Source: Desulfobulbus sp.
GTDB lineage: Bacteria; Desulfobacterota; Desulfobulbia; Desulfobulbales; Desulfobulbaceae
Reading direction: 5' to 3'
Assembly (NCBI GenBank): GCA_030600525.1
Contig: JAUVLX010000080.1
Coordinates: 1-11,723 of the forward strand
DNA length: 11,723 nucleotides
The first letter of the stretch is position 1, and the number at the start of each line of letters is the position of its first letter. The notes beneath the pieces were generated by a model that was not told where the DNA came from, did no database searches, and saw only the letters and a program-made list of their open reading frames with translations. Shown piece by piece: positions 6,752 to 11,723 of the stretch. Position numbers and translations under genes: made by a program.

Positions 6752-7558
6752 ATGCCTAAAAAAGTCCCTTTTGAATTTTTTTATCAGATTTTTTCCCTGC
6801 TTACGGCTTTTATCCTCGTCCATGGGGCCTTTGTAACTGTTGTCAGACCGGAGGCGGAACATTTTCAGATCAAGGAACAGCAGCAGATGGCTGCAGATCC
6901 TGATTATGTGCAACAGCGTAATTTTTATGTGGTGCTCAAGGATTATGAGCAGGAAGCCTGTCTGGTACTTATGCTGTGGGCATTGGCCATTCTCGGTTTT
7001 AAAGGTGTCACCACATGGCAGCAGCGACGTCAGCTTGACCTGGATTTGCTACAGCTACCTGAAAGTCTGCCACTGGGGCCGGAGGATGCCACGGCAGTCG
7101 AACAGCGGATCCAGGAACTTTCCGGCAAACAGGAGGCTTACCTGCTTTCTCGAGCCCTTGATGCTGCAATCAGGCGTTTTGGCGCCACTCATAATGTGCA
7201 GGATGCGGCAACAGCCCTGCGTGATGTATGTACGTCGGAAGGGGAGCGGTTGGAGGCAGAATTATCCACCATACGCTATATTGCCTGGGCCATACCGTCG
7301 GTGGGATTTATCGGGACTGTTCGTGGGATTGGCGCTGCTCTGTCCCTCGCCAACAAGGCGGTTGAAGGGGATATTACCGGGGTTACCCAAAATCTTGGGG
7401 TCGCCTTTAACTCCACCTTTATTGCCTTGGTGATTTCCATTGTATTGATGTTTTTTATTCATCAGCTGCAGTTACTTCAGGACCGACTGGTACTTGATAC
7501 TGAGAGTTATTGCGACCGCAACCTGGTTGCGCGGCTACGGTCTCATCCTTCTCGGTAG
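6752..7558 (+). CDS. MotA/TolQ/ExbB-type proton channel subunit
   Basis: The product has 268 residues from ATG 6752; GTG 6743 would add three residues, and neither start has a good ribosome binding site. Four hydrophobic segments are visible: about 10-32, 67-88, 174-198 and 212-236. The last two hold the family signature IPSVGFIGTVRGIGAAL and VTQNLGVAFNSTFIALVIS, including the Pro-Gly-Thr stretch and the Ser-Thr pair in the final helix that lines the proton path in ExbB/TolQ/MotA proteins. A helical cytoplasmic loop (about 90-172) separates the second and third segments, as expected for the family. The protein is expected to form an inner-membrane stator with D-type subunits. No ordinary ExbD, TolR or MotB gene follows; two VWA proteins with TolR-like membrane segments do. 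It lies 5 bases upstream of the first of these. The family is confident, the substrate or target is unknown. Confidence 0.92.
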   Translation: MPKKVPFEFFYQIFSLLTAFILVHGAFVTVVRPEAEHFQIKEQQQMAADPDYVQQRNFYVVLKDYEQEACLVLMLWALAILGFKGVTTWQQRRQLDLDLLQLPESLPLGPEDATAVEQRIQELSGKQEAYLLSRALDAAIRRFGATHNVQDAATALRDVCTSEGERLEAELSTIRYIAWAIPSVGFIGTVRGIGAALSLANKAVEGDITGVTQNLGVAFNSTFIALVISIVLMFFIHQLQLLQDRLVLDTESYCDRNLVARLRSHPSR

Positions 7559-7563
7559 TGACA

Positions 7564-8655
7564 ATGGCTCTTCGTCACCGTCGCCCAATATCTTCGTTTA
7601 ACCTTGCCTTTCTCGATATAATGTTTTGCGGCTTTGGGGCGGTGGTGCTGCTGGTACTCATTGTTCATGCCAATACGGTGGCATATCGAAAACAGAAGGT
7701 TAAAGACCTGACGGCGGAGGTTGAGCGCGCAGCCTTGACAGTGACCGCTGAAAGCCAACACCTTAAGGAGTTGAAGGCGGAGCTGGCTCGCAAAGAGCAA
7801 CTCCTGGTAAAGTCCAGGCAGGAGCTGGAATCCGTCAATAAGCAAACAATTGCAGAGGAGAAGAGGCTTGCCAGCCAGTTGCAACCGGCATCAGCAGACC
7901 GGCACAAGCTTGAGCTGGCGCAGCAGGGTTTAAAGGCTTTGGATGTAGAGCGGCAGCAGCTCAAGGCAGGGGAAAGAACCTCGCCGACAACCGGAGGGCA
8001 TGTCAGGCATTTTGCAGGAGAAGGGATGCGGCAGTATCTTACCGGGCTGAGACTTAGCGGCAGGAGAATAGCACTGTTAGTTGACGTGAGTGCATCAATG
8101 CTCGATGAAACAGTGGTCAATGTGCTGCGCAGGCGGAATATGAGCAAAGATGTTCAGCGTAATTCCCGAAAATGGCAGCAGGCACTGAAAACCGTTTCCT
8201 GGCTGCTGGCTAATATGCCGGAGGGGACCCATGTTCAGATCCTTGCTTTCAACACCGCCCCCGTGCAACTGGGAAACGAGGCCTGGGTCGGTGTTCGGAA
8301 CAGGCAGCAAGTGGACATAATGGCGGAGAAACTGCAGGCGATGATCCCTGCTGGCGGTACACATCTGACAAAGGCGTTTGCCGCTTTGGCCGCAATGAGG
8401 CCGCCCCCAGACAACTGTATATTACTCACCGATGGTTTACCCACCCAAGGGAACAGAGGGGCCACTTCGGGGGCGGTTTCCGGAAAAAAAAGGGTGTCTT
8501 TTTTTGAAGAGGCCAGGCGGAAACTGCCTGCAAAAATGCCTGTAAATACCATTTTGTTTCCCATGGAAGGTGATCCGCTGGCAGCCACACTTTTCTGGCA
8601 GCTTGCCGTTGAAACAAAGGGATCGTTTCTAACGCCCACGCAGGACTGGCCATGA
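7564..8655 (+). CDS. VWA-domain protein with TolR/ExbD-like membrane segment (first copy)
   Basis: The product has 363 residues from ATG 7564. GTG 7558 is an in-frame alternative; 7564 aligns the N-terminus with the second copy downstream. Residues 11-35 are SSFNLAFLDIMFCGFGAVVL... and form one membrane helix with Asp 18 near its cytoplasmic end, as in ExbD, TolR and MotB. Residues 45-140 are a charged, Gln/Glu/Lys-rich coiled coil. Residues 168-355 are a VWA domain with a full metal-ion site: DVSAS (Asp 174, Ser 176, Ser 178), Thr 266 in GGTHL and Asp 290 in LLTDG. Metal-dependent ligand binding is therefore likely. The expected topology is an inner-membrane anchor with coiled coil and VWA domain in the periplasm. 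It overlaps the second copy by four bases (ATGA). I infer that it is a D-type partner of the upstream channel. Confidence 0.88.
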   Translation: MALRHRRPISSFNLAFLDIMFCGFGAVVLLVLIVHANTVAYRKQKVKDLTAEVERAALTVTAESQHLKELKAELARKEQLLVKSRQELESVNKQTIAEEKRLASQLQPASADRHKLELAQQGLKALDVERQQLKAGERTSPTTGGHVRHFAGEGMRQYLTGLRLSGRRIALLVDVSASMLDETVVNVLRRRNMSKDVQRNSRKWQQALKTVSWLLANMPEGTHVQILAFNTAPVQLGNEAWVGVRNRQQVDIMAEKLQAMIPAGGTHLTKAFAALAAMRPPPDNCILLTDGLPTQGNRGATSGAVSGKKRVSFFEEARRKLPAKMPVNTILFPMEGDPLAATLFWQLAVETKGSFLTPTQDWP

Positions 8656-9656
8656 GAAGAAAGAAATCGCGTAGTGTGGAAATATTTAACCTTTCCTTTC
8701 TCGATGTCGTTTCCTGTGGGTTCGGGGCCCTTATTCTGCTGCTGGTTATCAGCAAGATTTCAGAACCGCAGGTAGCAGCAACCATGGCCAGTGATCAGCG
8801 TGCGGAACTGGCCGCTTTGGAACTTCAGCTAACTGCTGTTCGTGAGGAGGCAAAGCAGGTGCAGAAGCAGCTTTTTCAACAACAGGAGCAACTTGAAAAA
8901 TCCGAGCTGCAACTGGCTGGGAATGTTGCCGATCTTGACAGGATTCAGGAGACTCTTGTTGACCGCCGCAAAAGCAGCCAGGCACTGACAATAGTAGAAC
9001 AGAAATTACAGACAGCCAGGCAGACGCTAACAGAGGAGATGCAGCGTCTTCAGGAGCAACAACAAATACGGACTGTGGCTGAACACCCGGTAGGTGGTGT
9101 TCCGGTAGATAGCGAATATATTATTTTTGTGATTGATACTTCTGGCTCCATGCAAAAGTTTGCCTGGCCGATGGTACGCAAGAAAATGACTGAAATACTG
9201 GATATCCATCCGCGGGTTAAGGGGCTGCAGGTGATGAATGATATGGGGGATTATATGTTTTCCCAGTACCGAGGACGTTGGATTGCCGATTCCCCGGCAA
9301 GACGGAAAGCTGTCCTCAGACGGCTGGCATCGTGGGCCCCTTTTTCCAACTCAAGCCCGGTGGAAGGGATTACCAGCGCGATTAAGCGTTTTTACAGTAA
9401 GGATAAAAAGATATCTCTTTATGTCTTTGGTGATGATTTTTCAAGGGGTTCAATTCAAACCGTGGTCAACACCGTGGCCCACCTGAATAGGCGTGATATG
9501 TCCGGTAATAAAAGGGTACGTATCCATGCTATCGGTTTCCCTGTCCTGTTTACCCAATCGGGAGCGGAAAACAATGTTATCAGGTTTTCAGCGTTGATGC
9601 GCCGTCTTGCTGAAGATAATAATGGCAGTTTTGTCGGGCTTACCGAGCTTCACTAG
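8652..9656 (+). CDS. VWA-domain protein with TolR/ExbD-like membrane segment (second copy)
   Basis: The product has 334 residues from ATG 8652, which overlaps the previous stop; AGGA at 8642-8645 is a weak ribosome binding site. Residues 10-35 (EIFNLSFLDVVSCGFGALIL...) repeat the membrane motif of the first copy, with Asp again at residue 18. Residues 44-140 are a Gln/Glu-rich coiled coil. The VWA domain begins at YIIFVIDTSGSM (Asp 162, Ser 164, Ser 166). The later metal-site positions differ from the first copy: the Thr is not evident, with SNSSPVEG (Ser 233 to Ser 235 nearby) in its place, and YVFGDDFSRG supplies Asp 261/262. The domain lengths and loops also differ, so this is a diverged paralogue and not a recent duplicate. 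It is the last gene of the cluster, followed by an 84-base gap. A heteromeric pair with the first copy is plausible but unproven. Confidence 0.88.
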   Translation: MRRKKSRSVEIFNLSFLDVVSCGFGALILLLVISKISEPQVAATMASDQRAELAALELQLTAVREEAKQVQKQLFQQQEQLEKSELQLAGNVADLDRIQETLVDRRKSSQALTIVEQKLQTARQTLTEEMQRLQEQQQIRTVAEHPVGGVPVDSEYIIFVIDTSGSMQKFAWPMVRKKMTEILDIHPRVKGLQVMNDMGDYMFSQYRGRWIADSPARRKAVLRRLASWAPFSNSSPVEGITSAIKRFYSKDKKISLYVFGDDFSRGSIQTVVNTVAHLNRRDMSGNKRVRIHAIGFPVLFTQSGAENNVIRFSALMRRLAEDNNGSFVGLTELH

Positions 9657-9670
9657 TAATATGTGCTACC

Positions 9671-9683
9671 ATCCTAAAAGGAT
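9671..9683 (+). other. Weak hairpin in the gap after the VWA genes
   Basis: ATCCT-AAA-AGGAT can form a five-pair stem 15 bases after the last stop codon of the cluster. No run of T follows, so it does not meet the usual form of an intrinsic terminator. It may protect the mRNA end or be chance. The rest of the 9657-9740 gap shows no clear promoter. Confidence 0.2.
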
Positions 9684-9740
9684 AAACCTGTTTGCCTTTA
9701 GTCATATGGGTATCTTGTACCGAGTGCTTACTCCCTGATT

Positions 9741-10334
9741 ATGAAAATTCTTGTTGTCGCCGATGCCGTGGTTCCTGGATTAGCAGAGGGTCATGAAGAC
9801 ATTCCTGAAATAAAGGGTGTTGAGCTGATCATTTCCTGCGGTGATCTCCCACCCGAATATCTAACGTTGCTCAGTAAGCGCACCGGGGTACCCGTCTATT
9901 ATGTTATGGGAAATCATGATATTCGATACGAGGCTTCACCGCCGGAAGGGTGTCTGGATATCCATCGCCGCGTAGTGTCCTACCATGGCTTCCGCATCCT
10001 GGGGCTTGCCGGGTCACGGTGGTATAATGGCGGGGTTAATCAATATACTGAGGGGCAAATGCGTAATTTTATTTTCCGGCTCTGGTTTGGTCTTTGGCGA
10101 ACCAAGGGTGTAGACATCGTGGTTACCCATGCTCCCCCTCGTAAGATAGGTGATGCTGAAGATCCATGCCATCGCGGATTTCGCTGCTTTTGCCGCCTGG
10201 TGGAACGATATCAACCTGCCTACTTTCTCCATGGTCATATCCATAAGTTGTTTAACAATGACAGCGAAAGGATACAGCAGCTGGGGGAGACCCGGATTAT
10301 TAACTGTTATGGATTTTATATACTCAATGTTTGA
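9741..10334 (+). CDS. Calcineurin-like metallophosphoesterase
   Basis: The product has 197 residues and spans one metallophosphoesterase domain. Motifs in order are a first strand KILVVADAVV with Asp 8, CGDLPPEY (Asp 35), GNHD (57-60), VVTHAPP (His 130) and HGHIH (164-168). These are the two-metal ligands of the family. The usual Asp-x-His of the first motif reads Asp-Ala-Val, so one metal ligand may be missing; I recall relatives with a similar first motif, but this is from memory. Such proteins hydrolyse phosphodiesters or phosphomonoesters, and the substrate cannot be read here. The start at 9741 puts the first beta strand at residue 2, as is typical, although no Shine-Dalgarno sequence is obvious. 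It overlaps the next gene by eight bases, implying an operon of two, separate from the envelope cluster. It is probably cytoplasmic, as there is no signal peptide. Confidence 0.88.
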   Translation: MKILVVADAVVPGLAEGHEDIPEIKGVELIISCGDLPPEYLTLLSKRTGVPVYYVMGNHDIRYEASPPEGCLDIHRRVVSYHGFRILGLAGSRWYNGGVNQYTEGQMRNFIFRLWFGLWRTKGVDIVVTHAPPRKIGDAEDPCHRGFRCFCRLVERYQPAYFLHGHIHKLFNNDSERIQQLGETRIINCYGFYILNV

Positions 10335-11427
10335 CGGCATAAAAAAAAGTCTGAACAGGATATTTATCCGCTTGGAACCGGTAAAACCGGTTAAAGAACT
10401 GCAACATTTTGATACTGTCCAGACTTCGGAGCAGGCATTTGAGTCCGTTAACCGGGGGGTATGCAGCATCCCTATAGAGAAGATTGTCGGTACTGTGGGC
10501 CGTTATCACGATTTTGACAGTAGGTTCAGGCCCAAACGAAAAGAGTACAGTGGTCGTCTTCAGGGAATCCTTAAGGCCATGGTTGCCGGTAAGCCCATGC
10601 CTCCGATATCCCTGTATCAGATCAAAGATGATTATTTTGTCCTGGATGGGCATCACCGGGTTACGGCATCCAGGGAGCTTGGGCATACCCACATACAGGC
10701 CTGTATATTGGAACTGCTGCCCGGTGCAGACACGTATGAAAATATTTTATATCGAGAGAAGATAGCCTTTCGCGATAAGGCAGGGCTGACCGAGACTATC
10801 GATTTGACCGAACTGGATCAATTTATCCATTTTGAACAGCAGATCATGGTCCATCAGGAGTTCATGAAGCAAACAGCGCACCAAGAGGTCGACTATGTTC
10901 ATGCTGCCATTGATTGGTACCGAACCATCTACAAACCCTTGTTTTCCATGGTGTCAAGCAGTGGGCTGGCTGCTTCCTTTCCCGGGCGGACAGTGGATGA
11001 CCTTTGTCTCTATATTTCAGTGCATCAATGGGAGCTGAGCAAGCGGCGTCGTTACGGTATCGGCATTGACCGGTTGATCTCAAAAAACATGGAGGAATTC
11101 AGAGCTAAAATGGCAGAATACAGGGCAGCAGAGTATCCGGAGATGAAGCGGGAAATAACGATCTTTATCTTGCTAAATATTGAAGGGCGCCATGAAAATC
11201 ATATCATGGATAAATTGTTACAACTTGATGAGATTGACGAGGTACACTCGGTACACGGTTCCATCGACATGATCGTTAAAGCGACATTGATGCGGGATTT
11301 ACTGACCTCGGATGCCGAGTTGATCTCCCAGTTTACCCATAGTCATGTTCGGAACCTGCGTGGGGTCAAAGGCTCACAAACGCTGATTCCAGGTGTTTCC
11401 AGAGTGAGAAAGGAAGAGGTGCGGTAA
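10327..11427 (+). CDS. ParB/Srx-fold protein fused to an Lrp/AsnC-type (RAM) ligand domain
   Basis: The product has 366 residues from ATG 10327, which overlaps the phosphoesterase gene by eight bases; ATG 10309 is an in-frame alternative and the frame is open further upstream only because it shadows that gene. Residues 46-130 are ParB/Srx-like: CSIPIEKIVG, the GKPMPPISLYQI strand, and DGHHRVTASRELG, which corresponds to the nucleotide-binding box of ParB-type proteins. Residues 135-275 are helical with many charges and no recognised motif. Residues 276-355 match the Lrp/AsnC effector domain: ITIFILLNIEGRHE, IDEVHSVHGSIDMIVKA and the closing VRNLRGVKGSQTLI. No helix-turn-helix of Lrp or ParB type was seen. 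ParB/Srx folds bind CTP, ATP or nucleic acid; RAM domains bind amino acids and oligomerise. A ligand-sensing regulator or nucleotide-dependent enzyme is possible, but function is unknown. Confidence 0.82.
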   Translation: MFDGIKKSLNRIFIRLEPVKPVKELQHFDTVQTSEQAFESVNRGVCSIPIEKIVGTVGRYHDFDSRFRPKRKEYSGRLQGILKAMVAGKPMPPISLYQIKDDYFVLDGHHRVTASRELGHTHIQACILELLPGADTYENILYREKIAFRDKAGLTETIDLTELDQFIHFEQQIMVHQEFMKQTAHQEVDYVHAAIDWYRTIYKPLFSMVSSSGLAASFPGRTVDDLCLYISVHQWELSKRRRYGIGIDRLISKNMEEFRAKMAEYRAAEYPEMKREITIFILLNIEGRHENHIMDKLLQLDEIDEVHSVHGSIDMIVKATLMRDLLTSDAELISQFTHSHVRNLRGVKGSQTLIPGVSRVRKEEVR

Positions 11428-11495
11428 TGTATTTACCAAGAGCGTTGAGTACGGGTATGAAGGCCGCTTTTCTCAAGTCAAAGGCACATGTATGA
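11427..11495 (+). CDS. Possible 22-codon bridging ORF
   Basis: An ATG inside the TAATG overlap at the end of the ParB-like gene opens a 22-codon frame (begins MYLPRALSTG, ends KSKAHV) that stops in the ATGA overlapping the nitroreductase start. Purine-rich GGAAGAGG upstream could act as a ribosome binding site. The perfect end-to-end overlaps suggest that ribosomes could be handed from one gene to the next. The peptide is short and basic with no known motif, so it may be only a coupling device or chance. Confidence 0.25.
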   Translation: MYLPRALSTGMKAAFLKSKAHV

Positions 11496-11723
11496 ATCGT
11501 GATTCAAAAGAGCAGACAGGGCACTTTATGGATCTTGTCTTATCGCGGCAAAGTGTACGTGCCTATCAGGACCGGGATGTAGAAGAGGAAAAACTGCACC
11601 AGTTGATAGAAGCTTCCCGGATGGCACCCTCAGCAAGTAATGGTCAGCCATGGAAATTAATTTTTGTCACTGATCCTGCATTGAAAGATCAGGTTGCTGA
11701 TGCCACGTTCAGCACCATGGTGT
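11492..11723 (+). CDS. Nitroreductase family protein, 3' end cut off by window
   Basis: The first 77 residues are present; the gene runs off the window end with no stop codon, so it is partial here and not necessarily broken. Residues 19-23 are RQSVR, the FMN-phosphate-binding signature of the family, followed by AYQDRDVEEEKLHQLIEAS and the conserved PSASNGQPWKLIFV at 46-59. These proteins are FMN-dependent NAD(P)H oxidoreductases acting on nitro compounds, quinones or other substrates; the substrate is not predictable from this fragment. ATG 11492 was chosen because AAAGG at 11480-11484 lies seven bases upstream. ATG 11528 is a possible internal start but has no such site. It is 64 bases after the ParB-like gene and may share its transcript. 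Confidence 0.88.
   Translation, partial: MNRDSKEQTGHFMDLVLSRQSVRAYQDRDVEEEKLHQLIEASRMAPSASNGQPWKLIFVTDPALKDQVADATFSTMV

Noticed and set aside
6840..7433. 197-codon plus-strand ORF in another frame of the channel gene
   Set aside because: The overlapping frame carries the clear TolQ/ExbB signature; this frame reads as random, Cys/Trp/Ser-rich sequence.
7510..7563. Upstream extension of the first VWA gene
   Set aside because: It would overlap the channel gene, and starting at 7564 places the FLD motif at residue 18, exactly as in the second VWA protein.
507..9656. Zorya-type phage defence system
   Set aside because: The channel gene invites the comparison, but there is no ZorB OmpA-type domain, helicase or nuclease gene, and the partners are envelope proteins.

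Overview
The window carries one long plus-strand gene cluster, followed by a short, apparently unrelated second operon and the start of a nitroreductase gene. All supported genes lie on the + strand. Base composition is moderate, roughly half G+C by eye in the genes and visibly more A+T-rich in the first 430 bases. There are no rRNA, tRNA, CRISPR or insertion-sequence signals. The envelope genes (lipoprotein, TolQ/ExbB-type channel, outer-membrane sorting) point to a Gram-negative bacterium. The style of the metallophosphoesterase and of the ParB-like/Lrp-ligand-domain fusion suggests a Desulfobacterota-type organism, but that assignment is an inference from memory and is weak.

Region 1 (1-506) is a non-coding leader. 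It has a 12-bp perfect inverted repeat with widely separated arms, two CCTGT/ACAGG dyads and a small hairpin, but no convincing promoter. Region 2 (507-9656) holds eight tightly packed genes: a secreted charged protein, a lipoprotein, a membrane-anchored TPR protein, a giant FHA-like/TM/PEGA-array/SUMF1-fold protein, a 73-residue exported protein, a MotA/TolQ/ExbB-type channel subunit, and two related proteins made of a transmembrane segment, a coiled coil and a VWA domain. Four-base stop/start overlaps occur at three junctions and several starts are GTG or TTG with strong Shine-Dalgarno sequences, so the set looks translationally coupled.

The most interesting point is that both VWA proteins start with a membrane segment carrying an FN-L-x-FLD-(I/V)-x-x-CGFGA motif. 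The Asp is at residue 18 in both. It sits where ExbD, TolR and MotB place their proton-carrying Asp. Together with the ExbB/TolQ-like gene directly upstream, this suggests an uncharacterised proton-motive-force-driven envelope machine whose force-receiving domains are VWA domains instead of TolR/OmpA-type domains. The FHA-like protein could link a cytoplasmic signal to periplasmic PEGA and SUMF1-fold domains, the TPR protein and small exported protein would be periplasmic partners, and the lipoprotein could connect to the outer membrane. This model is inference; the domain identities are read from the sequence.

Region 3 (9741-11427) contains a small calcineurin-like metallophosphoesterase overlapping a ParB/Srx-fold protein fused to an Lrp/AsnC-type ligand-binding (RAM) domain. 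Region 4 (11427-11723) has a possible 22-codon bridging ORF and a nitroreductase gene cut off by the window end.
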